From: an uncultured Sulfitobacter sp.
Lineage (GTDB): Bacteria; Pseudomonadota; Alphaproteobacteria; Rhodobacterales; Rhodobacteraceae
Reading direction: 5' to 3'
Length of the DNA stretch: 64,000 nt
Assembly: GCF_947497275.1 (NCBI RefSeq)
Contig: NZ_CANMFS010000001.1
Span: forward strand, 310,001-374,000
The position numbers and the translations under genes are program-made. Of this stretch, positions 9,815 to 19,612 are shown in pieces; the stretch's first letter is position 1; the number at the start of each line of letters is the position of its first letter. Below the pieces are notes generated by a model, which saw only the letters and a list, made by a program, of their open reading frames with translations, did no database searches and had not been told where the DNA came from.

Positions 9815-11098
9815 ATGCCCCCGATAAAAGACCATCCGCTGCGCTATGCCCTGACGGGAGAACTGCACGCTCGCCCATTTCCCGATGTCAAAGTGCCGCA
9901 AACCGTTGCGTTGCTGGCGATCAAACAGGCCGGCGATGCGGCGACGCGGGACCGGTCGGGCGATATCGGGCATCTGGTCAAACTGCTCCGCCATTACGGC
10001 GCGCCGCTGCCGGACAAGGACGCCACGCATTATTACGGCGCGATGGGAAAGTACTACCTCAAATGGGAGCAACACACCGAGTTCGTGACCTACACCGCGT
10101 TTTGCGACGAGCTGACCCATCGTCCCTTCGATCCTGCAGAGTTCGACGTGTTCCCCGCGACTTGGCTCGAGGAAGCGCCGGGCGAGCGTCTGACGTCGGC
10201 GCTGTTGCGGTTGGTGCCGCTGCCCGAGCAGGAGGCGACGGTCGTTGAACAGCTGCGTGAATGGTTCGTGCCAGAAAGCCTTGCGGTGGCGCATGTGCTC
10301 GACAGCGATGCCGTCGTGGCCACGGATTTCAGGATTGATCCGGCGGGGCACCTGCGGTTCGCGGTGTTTGCGAGCGCTGATACCGGCGCGCGCCGGGTGG
10401 GCCGGATCATCCAGCGCCTGTTCGAGATTGAAACCTACAAGACGATGTCGATGCTCGGGTTTGCCCTCGTACGTGAGGTCGGCGCGGATGTGGGCCGGAT
10501 GGACCGCCAACTGAGCGATCTGATGGTTGCGATGAGCGCCAAGGAGACCGAACCGGAAGCCACGTTGGACGCGCTGCTGGATGTCTCGGTCGAATTGGAG
10601 AGCCTGGTGGCGCAGAGCGCGTTCCGCTTTGCGGGCACCGCTGCCTATCAGGCGATCGTGTATCAGCGGGTCGAGGCGCTGCGCGAGACGCGGTTTCAGG
10701 GCTTGCAGGGGTTTGGCGAATTCATGATGCGCCGCTACGAGCCTGCGATGCGCACGGTCAACTCGATGGAACGACGGCTGGAGCGGATGTCGGCGCGCGC
10801 CTCGCGGACCTCCGATCTTTTGCGCACCCGGGTCGACGTAGAACGGTCCGCGCAAAATCAGGCCATTCTGGAAAGCCTCGACCGGCGTGCGGATCTGCAG
10901 CTGCGATTGCAGCACACGGTCGAGGGCTTGTCAGTCGTCGCGATCAGCTATTACGCGGTGTCGCTGGTCAGCTATCTACTCTACCCGGTCGCGGAATACT
11001 CCGGACTGGGCAAAGGCGGGCTGACGGCTGCGGTCACTCTGCCGGTTGTAGGGCTTGTGTGGTGGGGCGTGCGCCGCCTGCGCCGGAAGATCGGCTAG
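9815..11098 (+). CDS. DUF3422 family membrane protein
   Basis: A 427-residue protein of the DUF3422 family, whose function is unknown. It opens with HPLRYALTGELHARPFP, the family signature, has a long helical middle (about residues 260-370, with heptad-like Leu/Arg spacing) and ends in two membrane helices near residues 370-420. ATG 9815 is chosen over an in-frame ATG at 9788 because GAAGGA at 9802-9807 lies seven bases before it. Its last 65 bases overlap the end of the convergent YeeE gene. Confidence 0.88.
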   Translation: MPPIKDHPLRYALTGELHARPFPDVKVPQTVALLAIKQAGDAATRDRSGDIGHLVKLLRHYGAPLPDKDATHYYGAMGKYYLKWEQHTEFVTYTAFCDELTHRPFDPAEFDVFPATWLEEAPGERLTSALLRLVPLPEQEATVVEQLREWFVPESLAVAHVLDSDAVVATDFRIDPAGHLRFAVFASADTGARRVGRIIQRLFEIETYKTMSMLGFALVREVGADVGRMDRQLSDLMVAMSAKETEPEATLDALLDVSVELESLVAQSAFRFAGTAAYQAIVYQRVEALRETRFQGLQGFGEFMMRRYEPAMRTVNSMERRLERMSARASRTSDLLRTRVDVERSAQNQAILESLDRRADLQLRLQHTVEGLSVVAISYYAVSLVSYLLYPVAEYSGLGKGGLTAAVTLPVVGLVWWGVRRLRRKIG

Positions 11099-12119
11099 CG
11101 GTCTTGCGCAGGACCAGATCCGTCGCCAGTGCGCCGGCTGCCATCATCACGATAGCCAGCACCGCAGCGACAGAGAGCGTTGGCACCCCTGCAAGGCCCG
11201 CGCCCACGGTGCAGCCCCCGGCCAGCACACCGCCGACGCCCATCAGCACTGCACCTGTCAAGTAGCGCCCGGTCTGGCGCGCGTTCTCGAAACTTTCCCA
11301 GACGAAAGTACCGGTGAGCAAGCTGGCGGCCAGAGCGCCGGCCAGAACGCCGCCGATCAACCCCGTGCCGAAGCCCGGCGATACCGATGTGCCCGCGATG
11401 GTCCAGAACAGCGTGTCCGATGCGGGCCGGGTAAAGGACAGGCTCTCGAACGCGACCGGATCGAAGTCATCATAAAGAATGAAGCCTGTTCCGACCCATG
11501 CGAGCGGCACCAACGCACCAAGAATCGCAGCCAGACCAAGCGTGGACAGGCGGGCGTTCGAGCGGGCGGCGATCACGACCGATACCGCAGCGATGAGCGC
11601 GGCGAAAACCCAGCCGCCACCGGGCAGGGCGGCAAGCGATGTGACCTCTCCCAATGGCACGGTGATCTCGCCAAGTGCCACGCGCATCGGGGCCAGAAGC
11701 CCTTTCATCGTGGTATGTGCGGCTACGGCAAAGACAAGGATTACCGTCAACGCGCGCAGGTTGCCTGTAGCGCCCAGAACCGTCAGACGTGAGGCGCAGC
11801 CGCGCGCCAGCACCATGCCCGCGCCGAACAGCAGACCGCCAAGTGAAATCGCGAGCCAGGACAGCTCAGCCGCCATGAAGCGGTGATCGTCGAAAGCGAT
11901 GAGTCCTGCGCCGACGGCGGCCTGTGTGCCGATAACGGCGACGGCCAGTGCGGCAAACCAGACACTGGCAGCGGCGCGGCGATCCGCACCCACAAGGGCC
12001 CGCCGAAAGCAGAATTTAGTGATCTGCGCGAGCGCCCCGAACGCGACGCCGATCACGAGCGCGAAATAGACGACCGCCTGCGGCGCGGTGAGGTTCTGAA
12101 ATCCGAGTTCTTCAAACAT
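11034..12119 (-). CDS. YeeE/YedE family sulfur-compound transporter
   Basis: A 361-residue polytopic membrane protein of the YeeE/YedE (TsuA-like) family. Each half carries the conserved Cys signature: GMVLARGCASRLT near residue 105 and GVLAGGCTVGAGLAG near residue 300. Family members take up thiosulfate or related sulfur compounds. The cytoplasmic tail (ASRSSGAGGARPTT) is encoded by the 65 bases shared with the oppositely oriented DUF3422 gene. Confidence 0.88.
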   Translation of the reverse strand: MFEELGFQNLTAPQAVVYFALVIGVAFGALAQITKFCFRRALVGADRRAAASVWFAALAVAVIGTQAAVGAGLIAFDDHRFMAAELSWLAISLGGLLFGAGMVLARGCASRLTVLGATGNLRALTVILVFAVAAHTTMKGLLAPMRVALGEITVPLGEVTSLAALPGGGWVFAALIAAVSVVIAARSNARLSTLGLAAILGALVPLAWVGTGFILYDDFDPVAFESLSFTRPASDTLFWTIAGTSVSPGFGTGLIGGVLAGALAASLLTGTFVWESFENARQTGRYLTGAVLMGVGGVLAGGCTVGAGLAGVPTLSVAAVLAIVMMAAGALATDLVLRKTASRSSGAGGARPTTQALQPAE

Positions 12120-12335
12120 GCGACGGCCCCGTACAAGGTGGATTATTTTCCCATTTGGAGCGTGGAACGGCGAAGATCAAGGACGGCGAAGGCGCGTGGC
12201 GCGACGGGATCGAGAAAATAATTCTGGATGCGGCGCTAGATCAATGCTCTGGTCCCTCAACGGCAACCGGCGCCGCACAGGTGTCCCGTCCAGAGTTGAT
12301 TTCCGGTCAGTTCGCTCTTGTTTGGTGGATCGCGA

Positions 12336-13337
12336 TCACCGGCCGCGTATGCGTGGATCAAGCGCGTCGCGCAGCCCATCGCCCAGATAATTCACACTCA
12401 GCACCGTCAGCGAAATCAGGATACCGGGCAGCAAAACGCGCTCGGGGTATTCCTGCATCCGGTCCACGGCGTCCGCCAACAGCTTACCCCATGTCGGGAA
12501 ATCCGACGGGAAGCCCACACCCAGAAACGACAGCGCGCTTTCGGTGATGATCGCGGTGGCAAGGCCCAGCGTCGCCGAGACCATGATCGGCGAGATCACG
12601 TTGGGCAGCAGGTGGCGACGTATGATCTTGCCCGAAGTTGACCCGATGGAACGGGCGGCGAGAATGAACTCACGTTCTTTCAGCGCCAGAATATCGCCCC
12701 GCACGATCCGCGCTGTCTGCATCCACGAGGTAAAGCCGATGACAGAGACGATCAGCACGAACATACCGGCCTCCGGACTGCCGAAAAAGCTGGTGAGTGG
12801 CTGTCGGAACAGCGTGACCGCGAGCAGCACCAGCGGCAGGATCGGCAGCGACAATGCAAGATCGGTCAGACGCATGAGTGCAAAATCGAGCTTCTTGAAG
12901 TAGCCCGACAGCACGCCTACGGCGGTGCCGATGAGCAACGCAAGTATCATCGCAGTCCAGCCCACGGCCATGGAAATGCGCCCGCCGTAGATCATTTGTG
13001 CGAGAATATCGCGGCCCAGCTGATCTGTGCCGAACGGGTGCGCCCAGCCGGCGCTGGCCTCGTTGTCCCACAGCAGGGTGTAGACGGGCCGCCAGTTCTT
13101 GTTGCGGATGTCCAGTTTGGTCGGGGCGAGATCCCACAGATACGGGCCGAAAAGGACGCCGAGCGTGATGAAGATCAGGAAGCCGCCGCCGAACAGCGCG
13201 CCCTTGTGCTTGCGGAACTGGTCCCAGACGTCGCGCCACTGGCTGCGCGGCGGCTTTTGCGGATCCTTGTCGACCAGCGCACCGAAGGTTTCGATGTCCG
13301 CCTCGACGGGGCTGGCGGGGATCGGTTGCTCAGTCAT
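12336..13337 (-). CDS. Peptide-type ABC transporter permease (DppC/OppC family)
   Basis: A 333-residue inner-membrane permease. A cytoplasmic N-terminal tail leads to six helices, with the HPFGTDQLGRDILAQMIYGG segment characteristic of DppC/OppC and the ATPase-contact loop EFILAARSIGSTSGKIIRRH. ATG 13337 is chosen over 13355 because GAGGA lies six bases before it. It overlaps the end of the DppB-like gene by 8 bases, implying coupled translation. Together with the gene before it and the binding protein it forms an importer for peptides or similar solutes. Confidence 0.93.
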   Translation of the reverse strand: MTEQPIPASPVEADIETFGALVDKDPQKPPRSQWRDVWDQFRKHKGALFGGGFLIFITLGVLFGPYLWDLAPTKLDIRNKNWRPVYTLLWDNEASAGWAHPFGTDQLGRDILAQMIYGGRISMAVGWTAMILALLIGTAVGVLSGYFKKLDFALMRLTDLALSLPILPLVLLAVTLFRQPLTSFFGSPEAGMFVLIVSVIGFTSWMQTARIVRGDILALKEREFILAARSIGSTSGKIIRRHLLPNVISPIMVSATLGLATAIITESALSFLGVGFPSDFPTWGKLLADAVDRMQEYPERVLLPGILISLTVLSVNYLGDGLRDALDPRIRGR

Positions 13338-14397
13338 AGCGGATCCTCGGATCAAGCACGCCGTAGAGGATATCGGCGATCAGATTGAAGAGAACGATCA
13401 GGATGGCAAAGATGAACGTCAGCGTCATCACCATCGGCAGATCGTTGGCGAAAAGCGCGGTCAGCAAAAGCTGTCCGATGCCGTTCACCTTAAAGACGTT
13501 TTCGGTGATGATCGCGCCGCCGAAGATGGCGGGCATCCCCAGCGCAATGATCGTCACCACCGGGATCATCGAGTTACGCAGCACATGGACCATGACGACA
13601 ACGCTTTCGCTCAGGCCCTTGGCGCGGGCGGTCCGCACGTAGTCCTGGTTGAGATTGTCGAGCATGGCTGAGCGCATGTAGCGACTTATCTGTGCTGTCG
13701 TTTGCAGTGCCAGAACCATCACCGGCATGATCATCTGCAGGAACTGCGCCTTGAATGTGGCCCAGCTGTTGACCACCAGCGTCGTGTCATAGATCGACGG
13801 CAGCCAGCCGAGGCTGACCGAGAAGATCACGATAAGCAGCGGACCGGTGAAGAACGGCGGGATCGAAAAACCGATCATGGTGACGAATGTGCCCGCCTGA
13901 TCGAACAACGAATAATGACGGTAGGCCGAATAGATGCCGATCGGGATCGCGATAAGGATGCCCACGACATAGCTGAGCCCCACGACCCACAGTGTCTGGG
14001 GCATCCGCTGGATCACGATGTCCATGACCGGCGAGCGTGTCTGCCAGCTGATGACGCGCTGGCGCTGGACCATTTCGCCGGTCGCTTCGTCCAGAACGAG
14101 GCTGAGTTGAGTATCGGGCAGCCAGCCGAAGAAAAAGCTGTTGGCCGTCAGCCAGTCGATGAACACCGCCGGTTCGATCACGAAGAACTGGTGCAGCCAT
14201 TTGATGTACTGGATGTGGATCGGCGCGCCGAGGCCAAGCGCGTCGCGCATTTTCTGTTTCACTTCCGGCGGCACCGTCAGCGGCACCTGCGCCATGGGAT
14301 CGCCGGGGGCGAGTTGAAGCAGCAGGAAAATCACCAGGCTGATGAATAAAAGCGTCGGGATCGAGAGGACAAGTCGTCGGATGGTGAAATTCAGCAT
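13330..14397 (-). CDS. Peptide-type ABC transporter permease (DppB/OppB family)
   Basis: A 355-residue permease with the DppB beginning (IRRLVLSIPTLLFISLVIF, then LLQLAPGDP), six helices and the ATPase-contact loop DYVRTARAKGLSE. An insertion of about 50 residues between the first and second helix (roughly residues 70-130) is common in the subset that handles larger or unusual solutes. ATG 14397 is used; TTG 14400 directly before it is possible. Between this gene and the binding-protein gene lies a perfect palindrome. Confidence 0.93.
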   Translation of the reverse strand: MLNFTIRRLVLSIPTLLFISLVIFLLLQLAPGDPMAQVPLTVPPEVKQKMRDALGLGAPIHIQYIKWLHQFFVIEPAVFIDWLTANSFFFGWLPDTQLSLVLDEATGEMVQRQRVISWQTRSPVMDIVIQRMPQTLWVVGLSYVVGILIAIPIGIYSAYRHYSLFDQAGTFVTMIGFSIPPFFTGPLLIVIFSVSLGWLPSIYDTTLVVNSWATFKAQFLQMIMPVMVLALQTTAQISRYMRSAMLDNLNQDYVRTARAKGLSESVVVMVHVLRNSMIPVVTIIALGMPAIFGGAIITENVFKVNGIGQLLLTALFANDLPMVMTLTFIFAILIVLFNLIADILYGVLDPRIRYD

Positions 14398-14435
14398 CAA
14401 GCGGCGCCTTTACAAGAGCAGTCTGGATATAAAGG

Positions 14436-14459
14436 GCGGGCGGGGAATTCCCCGCCCGC
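14436..14459 (-). repeat. 24-bp perfect palindrome between binding protein and permease genes
   Basis: GCGGGCGGGGAA followed by its exact reverse complement, with no spacer. It has no T-run on the minus strand. Placed right after the binding-protein gene, it may act as an mRNA-stabilising or partly terminating hairpin that makes the binding protein more abundant than the permeases. Confidence 0.7.
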
Positions 14460-14499
14460 GTGCATCAGGGGTAAGACGGCGAAACCCCCGCCGCAACCC

Positions 14500-16221
14500 T
14501 TATTCCGTGATGCGATACCAATCCGCGACATTCCAAAGCTCGGAGTCCCAAACATTGAGCACGACGCCACCCAATGTGTTGGAGGCTGCCGACACACGGC
14601 CACGGTCCACAAGAGGCACGATGGTCATGGTGTCTTTGGTAATCAGGTTGTTGAGCTGCTTGGCAATCTCGCCGCGCTTGTCCAGCTCGCCGGTGCGGGC
14701 CAATTCGTCGAGCAGCGCATCGTATTCTTCGTTGCAGAAGCGGTTGATGTTCTCACCCTGCCACTGGCTCGACGGCTTGGGCTCGTTGCCGCAACGATAG
14801 GCCGCCAGATACGACTGCGGATCGGTGCCGTCAAAGTTGTTGGCGTACATTTCCACGTCCGCATAAAACTTCTGGAAGGTATCGGGTGATCCGGGATCAC
14901 CGCCGAAGAACACTGACGAATCGACGTTGCGCAGTTCGGTTTCAACGCCGATCTGGCTCCACCAATCCTTGATCAGTGCCTGGAAATCCTGCCGCACGGC
15001 GTTTGTCGACGTCTGAAAGAGGATCGACAGTTTCATGCCGTCCTTGTCGCGGATGCCGTCACCATCGCTGTCAGTCCAGCCTGCTTCTTCCAGCAATGCT
15101 TTCGCGCCTTCGATGTCCTGTTCCAGACATTCGGTGTTGTCGGACGCATAAAGCGCCGGCGCTGGCACGAGGTTGCACGTCGCACGACCCGCAACGCCAT
15201 AGCCGACTTCCACCAGCAATTCACGGTCAATGGCCATCGAGAGCGCCTTGCGCACCTTGAAGTCCGACAGGAAAGGGTGAGGCTCAGCCACGGTAGCGCG
15301 GGTTTCTGGCGGCAGGTCTGGCGAGGGGTTCGTCAGGTTCATTTCCAGACGCTCGACCAATGTGCCGAAGGCCGAGACCGGCTTGCCCTGACCGCCTTCG
15401 GCCATTTTCGCCAACACGTCAGGCGCCAGCTGCATGTTCCAGGCGTAATCGAATTCGCCTGTTTCCATGACCGCACGGCCTGCCGCCGTCGCGTCGCCAC
15501 CGCCTTTGAAAGTCACGTTCGCGAACGCGGGCTTGCTCGGGTCGCGGAAATTCGGATTGGCTTCCAGCTGGATCACGTCGTTGGGACGGAAATCGGTCAC
15601 CATGAACGGGCCGGTCCCGATCGGGTTAAAGTTCGCATCGGTGCACTCGGGCGCCTTGGCACCGAGGCAGTCGGCGAATTGAGCGGCCTGAATGATCGGC
15701 GATTGCGCACCCATGAACGGTCCGTACGGGTTTGGCTTGGCTTCGGAGAACGTGACCTTGATGGTCAGGTCGTCGATCGCCTCGACGCTGTCCACACCGT
15801 CAAATTTCGCGCCCTGCGCACAGCCGCCTTCGGGGTGCATGCAGTATTCAGCGGTAAATTTCACATCGGCGGACGTCACGGGCGAGCCGTCGGACCAGAC
15901 AAGGCCTTCCTTCAGCTTCCATGTGACCGATTTGAGGTCCTCGCTGACGCCGCCGTTTTCGACAGTGGGAATTTCCGCCGCGAGGTAAGGCACCAGCGCG
16001 CCGGTCTCGTCGTAGCGGCCCAGCGGTTCGATGACGATCGAAGAGGCTTCCAGATCTTTCGTGCCGCCCGACAGGTACGGGTTCATGATTGATGGCGCCT
16101 GCCAATAGATGATGTTGAGCTGACCGTCGCGGCCGCGCTCTCCCGAATGACCGTCGGCAATTGCCATCGGCGCCAGGGCGGTCAATGCGACTGCGCCCAG
16201 CAGGGTTGATTTCAGGGTCAT
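14500..16221 (-). CDS. Peptide-type ABC transporter substrate-binding protein
   Basis: A 573-residue periplasmic solute-binding protein of the SBP_bac_5 (DppA/OppA) family. The first 22 residues are a signal peptide ending around AIA-DGH. The family block KEGLVWSDGSPVTSADVKFT starts near residue 104, and IGTGPFMVTDFRPND lies near 201. Residues 384-395 (DSDGDGIRDKDG) look like a calcium-binding loop. It is the first gene of the minus-strand importer operon and is divergent from the ATPase gene. The ligand (peptide, glutathione or opine) cannot be told from sequence. Confidence 0.93.
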   Translation of the reverse strand: MTLKSTLLGAVALTALAPMAIADGHSGERGRDGQLNIIYWQAPSIMNPYLSGGTKDLEASSIVIEPLGRYDETGALVPYLAAEIPTVENGGVSEDLKSVTWKLKEGLVWSDGSPVTSADVKFTAEYCMHPEGGCAQGAKFDGVDSVEAIDDLTIKVTFSEAKPNPYGPFMGAQSPIIQAAQFADCLGAKAPECTDANFNPIGTGPFMVTDFRPNDVIQLEANPNFRDPSKPAFANVTFKGGGDATAAGRAVMETGEFDYAWNMQLAPDVLAKMAEGGQGKPVSAFGTLVERLEMNLTNPSPDLPPETRATVAEPHPFLSDFKVRKALSMAIDRELLVEVGYGVAGRATCNLVPAPALYASDNTECLEQDIEGAKALLEEAGWTDSDGDGIRDKDGMKLSILFQTSTNAVRQDFQALIKDWWSQIGVETELRNVDSSVFFGGDPGSPDTFQKFYADVEMYANNFDGTDPQSYLAAYRCGNEPKPSSQWQGENINRFCNEEYDALLDELARTGELDKRGEIAKQLNNLITKDTMTIVPLVDRGRVSAASNTLGGVVLNVWDSELWNVADWYRITE

Positions 16222-16568
16222 AGTTTACTCCATGTTGAACACGTCTGCGCGTGCTGTTTTGGCCGGATTACCGGCGGTCGTGCGCTTCCTCGGCGGGGGA
16301 GGGACATGAGGTATGAACTCACAGCGAAGCGAATGACCGTCAGTCCAAGCGTACCCCCAAAGCCGCATTGCGAGATTGAAACAGACCCGGCGGAAATTGC
16401 AACCCTCTGCACCCGCATCGGCCGCCAAAACTCCCTGCTCTGCGTGCAAGATCGCAAGCTTTGCCGCCGTAGCCACGGGCCTGATCGTTTGACCTCCCCC
16501 CGGCTTCGCCCTAGCGTGCAAGCCGACGCGGAGTCGACGTCTTCGCAGCTTTTCCCGAGAGGACCAGA
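16222..16568. other. Divergent regulatory region of the peptide importer
   Basis: 347 bases between the binding-protein gene (minus) and the ATPase gene (plus). It should hold both promoters. I found no clear operator palindrome or sigma-70-like pair. GAGAGGA at 16558-16564 is the ribosome site of the ATPase gene. Confidence 0.6.
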
Positions 16569-18401
16569 ATGCTTGACCAGCCAGCCAAGGGCCCGATTGC
16601 GCAAATCGAGGGTCTGCGCGTTGAATTCCAAACAAAAGATGGCCCCGTCGTCGGGGTCGAGGATGTCTCGTTCGAGATCAACGCGGGCGAGACGGTATGC
16701 GTGGTCGGCGAATCCGGGTCAGGCAAATCGGTGTCGTCGCTGTCCCTGATGCGGCTGGTCGAATACGGCGGCGGCGAGATTGCGGGTGGCCGGATGCTGT
16801 TCGACCGCTCGAAAGGTGACCGGCTGGATCTGGCGACCGCCTCCGCCGATACGATGCGCGCGATCCGCGGCAACGAGATCGGGATGATCTTTCAGGAGCC
16901 GATGACGGCGCTGAACCCGGTATTCACCGTGGGCAGGCAGCTCACCGAAGGGTTGCGTCTGCACAAGAGCATGAGCCGCGCACAGGCCGAGGCGCGTGCG
17001 CTGGAGCTGATGAAGCAGGTGCGTATTCCCGAGGCCGAAAAACGGCTGGAGCAGTACCCGCACGAGCTGTCGGGCGGGATGCGGCAGCGTGTGGTCATCG
17101 CCATGGCGCTCGCCTGCGAGCCGCGCCTGTTGATCGCGGACGAGCCGACGACGGCGCTCGACGTGACCATCCAGGCCGAAATACTCGCGCTGATGGACCG
17201 TTTGAAGCGCGAAACCGGCACCGCCGTGATGTTCATCACTCACGATATGGCGGTCGTGGCACAGATGGCCGACCGCGTTGTCGTGATGTTCCGCGGCAAC
17301 AAGGTCGAGGAAGGCACCGTCGAGCAGATATTCGAGAACCCGCAGCACGCCTATACCAAGGCACTGTTGGCGGCAGTGCCGAAGCTGGGCGAAATGACCG
17401 GCAAGCAATACCCCGAGCCGATGAAGCTGCTGGGCACCAAAGACAAGGAAATCGTGCCGATCAAGGGTACGAACAAGACATTGCTGACCGTCAAGAACCT
17501 GACCACCCGGTTTCCGGTGACGGGCGGGTTGCTGCGACGGACGGTGGCGAATGTGCATGCGGTCGAGGATCTGTCCTTCACCATCAACAAGGGCCAGACG
17601 CTGAGCCTTGTCGGCGAATCTGGCTGCGGCAAATCCACCGCGGGCCGATCGATCCTGCGACTGGTCGAGCCGATGCGCGGCGAGGTCGATCTTGACGGCA
17701 AGGACATCATGGCGCTCAACGCGCGGGATCTGCGCACCGCGCGGCTGGACATGCAGATGATTTTCCAGGATCCGTTTGCCTCGCTCAACCCGCAGATGGG
17801 GCTGGCGGATCAGGTGGCCGAACCGATCCACAATTTCAAAACTCTCAAGGGCGCGGATGTGACCAAGCGGGTTGAAATGCTGTTCGACCGGGTCGAGCTG
17901 CCGCGCAGCTTCATGCGCCGGTTCCCGCATGAGTTGTCCGGCGGGCAACGCCAAAGGGTTGCCATCGCGCGCGCGCTCGCGCTCAATCCCAAATTGATCA
18001 TCGCGGACGAGGCGGTATCGGCGCTGGATGTGTCGGTGCAGGCGCAGGTGCTGAACCTGATGATGGAATTGCAGGCCGAGATGGAACTGTCGTTCCTGTT
18101 CATCAGCCACGACATGGCCGTGGTGGAGCGCGTCAGCCACCATGTCGGCGTCATGTATCTGGGCCGGATCGTCGAGATGGGACCGCGCAGCGCGGTTTTC
18201 GAGAATCCCCAGCACCCCTATACGCAGGCGCTGATGAAAGCGGTGCCAATTGCCGACCCGCGCAGGCGCAAGGCGGAAAAGGATCTGGAATTCAAGCCGA
18301 TCCCGTCGCCGATCCACCCCGTCAGCTATACCGCCGAGCCGAGCGTCTACCGCGAGGTAGGCGACGGTCACAAGATACTAGTCACCGACAGCGGGTACTG
18401 A
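16569..18401 (+). CDS. Double ATP-binding protein of the peptide ABC importer
   Basis: A 610-residue protein with two complete ABC ATPase domains fused in one chain, as in GsiA or a DppD-DppF fusion. First domain: Walker A GESGSGKS at 47-54, signature LSGGMRQR at 167-174, Walker B LLIADEP at 187-193. Second domain: Walker A GESGCGKS at about 349-356, signature LSGGQRQR and IIADEAVSALD; the Pro of DEP is Ala in the second copy. It powers the permeases encoded divergently. Ribosome site GAGAGGA precedes ATG 16569. Downstream genes for peptide or amino-acid breakdown follow at 26 bases. Confidence 0.94.
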   Translation: MLDQPAKGPIAQIEGLRVEFQTKDGPVVGVEDVSFEINAGETVCVVGESGSGKSVSSLSLMRLVEYGGGEIAGGRMLFDRSKGDRLDLATASADTMRAIRGNEIGMIFQEPMTALNPVFTVGRQLTEGLRLHKSMSRAQAEARALELMKQVRIPEAEKRLEQYPHELSGGMRQRVVIAMALACEPRLLIADEPTTALDVTIQAEILALMDRLKRETGTAVMFITHDMAVVAQMADRVVVMFRGNKVEEGTVEQIFENPQHAYTKALLAAVPKLGEMTGKQYPEPMKLLGTKDKEIVPIKGTNKTLLTVKNLTTRFPVTGGLLRRTVANVHAVEDLSFTINKGQTLSLVGESGCGKSTAGRSILRLVEPMRGEVDLDGKDIMALNARDLRTARLDMQMIFQDPFASLNPQMGLADQVAEPIHNFKTLKGADVTKRVEMLFDRVELPRSFMRRFPHELSGGQRQRVAIARALALNPKLIIADEAVSALDVSVQAQVLNLMMELQAEMELSFLFISHDMAVVERVSHHVGVMYLGRIVEMGPRSAVFENPQHPYTQALMKAVPIADPRRRKAEKDLEFKPIPSPIHPVSYTAEPSVYREVGDGHKILVTDSGY

Positions 18402-18427
18402 TCCCGCCCGCCAAAGGAGCCTTCGTC

Positions 18428-19591
18428 ATGGCCACCCGTCTAAGTCCGTTCGAGCTGATGGAAAAGCTGATCAGCTTTCCAACGGTGTCGCGCGATACCA
18501 ACATCCCTCTGATAGACTGGGTCGCGGAATACCTCGAAAGCCACGGCATCGCGTCCCATCGCTACGTCGATCCCGATCAGCCCAAGCACGCGCTGTTCGC
18601 CCATGTCGGACCACAGGAGGAGGGCGCGATCGTGCTGTCGGGACACACGGATGTCGTGCCGGTCGATGGACAGCCTTGGGGCAGTGACCCTTTCGCCGTG
18701 GTGGAACGCGACGGGAAATACTTCGGGCGCGGCACCTGCGACATGAAAGGGTTCGATGGTCTGGCCCTCTGGGCGCTGGTGGAGGCGAAGTACGCCGGTA
18801 TCAAAAGGCCGCTACAGATCGCGCTCAGCTTTGACGAAGAGGTTGGGTGTACCGGTGCACCTCCGATGATTGCCGCCATGCAAGGCGTGGTGCCGAAGGG
18901 ATCCGCAGTCATCGTCGGCGAGCCGTCGCTGCTGCAGGCCGTGACCGGGCACAAGGGCGGCATCGGCTTCAATACTCATGTGTTGGGCTTCGAGGTGCAT
19001 TCGTCGCTGTTGCACAAGGGGGTCAACGCGATCATGGTCGGTGCCAAACTGATCGAGTGGGCCAACGAGCAGAACAGCGAAAACATGGCGCTCAAGCCGA
19101 CCGATCTGGCCGCGATGTTCGAGCCTCCTTTCACGACCTGCCATGTCGGGCTGATTTCGGGCGGCACGGCGCATAACATCACGGCCAAGGATTGCCGTTT
19201 TCCGATGGATTTCCGCGTGGTGCCGGGCGAGGACAAGGACGCGTGGGGAACCGCGTACCTCAAGAAAGTCCGCGAGGTCGAGGCGCAGATGCGCGAGGTG
19301 CGGCCGGACACCCGCATCGAGGTGACACCGCGCTTTGACGTGCCTGCGCTGAAACCCGAAAAGGACGGCGCGGCCGAGACACTGGTGCGCCAGATCACCG
19401 GTGACAATGCTAGTCACAAGGTCAGCTATGGCACCGAAGCCGGACAGTTTCAGGAGGCCGGTTACAGCGCCGTGATCTGCGGACCCGGTAACATCGCGCA
19501 GGCGCATCAGCCGAACGAATTTATCGAAGTATCGCAATTCAACGCCGGCCACGACTTCATGCGCAAACTGGTCGACCGGCTGGGTGTGTAG
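18428..19591 (+). CDS. argE: Acetylornithine deacetylase-like M20 peptidase
   Basis: A 387-residue zinc amidohydrolase of the M20 family, ArgE branch. Metal ligands lie in SGHTDVVP, GTCDMKGFDGL, DEEVG and GEPSLLQA, with a final His in GPGNIAQAHQPNEF. ArgE removes the acetyl group from N-acetylornithine, but M20 proteins beside peptide importers often act on other N-acyl amino acids or dipeptides, so the reaction is probable rather than certain. AAAGGAG precedes ATG 18428, 26 bases after the ATPase gene, so it is likely cotranscribed with it. Confidence 0.82.
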   Translation: MATRLSPFELMEKLISFPTVSRDTNIPLIDWVAEYLESHGIASHRYVDPDQPKHALFAHVGPQEEGAIVLSGHTDVVPVDGQPWGSDPFAVVERDGKYFGRGTCDMKGFDGLALWALVEAKYAGIKRPLQIALSFDEEVGCTGAPPMIAAMQGVVPKGSAVIVGEPSLLQAVTGHKGGIGFNTHVLGFEVHSSLLHKGVNAIMVGAKLIEWANEQNSENMALKPTDLAAMFEPPFTTCHVGLISGGTAHNITAKDCRFPMDFRVVPGEDKDAWGTAYLKKVREVEAQMREVRPDTRIEVTPRFDVPALKPEKDGAAETLVRQITGDNASHKVSYGTEAGQFQEAGYSAVICGPGNIAQAHQPNEFIEVSQFNAGHDFMRKLVDRLGV

Positions 19592-19612
19592 GCCGGGAGC
19601 CGGGGTCCGGGC

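Noticed and set aside
16719..18371. 550-codon open frame on the minus strand under the double ATPase gene
   Set aside because: It mirrors a well-identified gene; long antisense frames are expected at this GC content, and its Arg/His-rich product resembles nothing.
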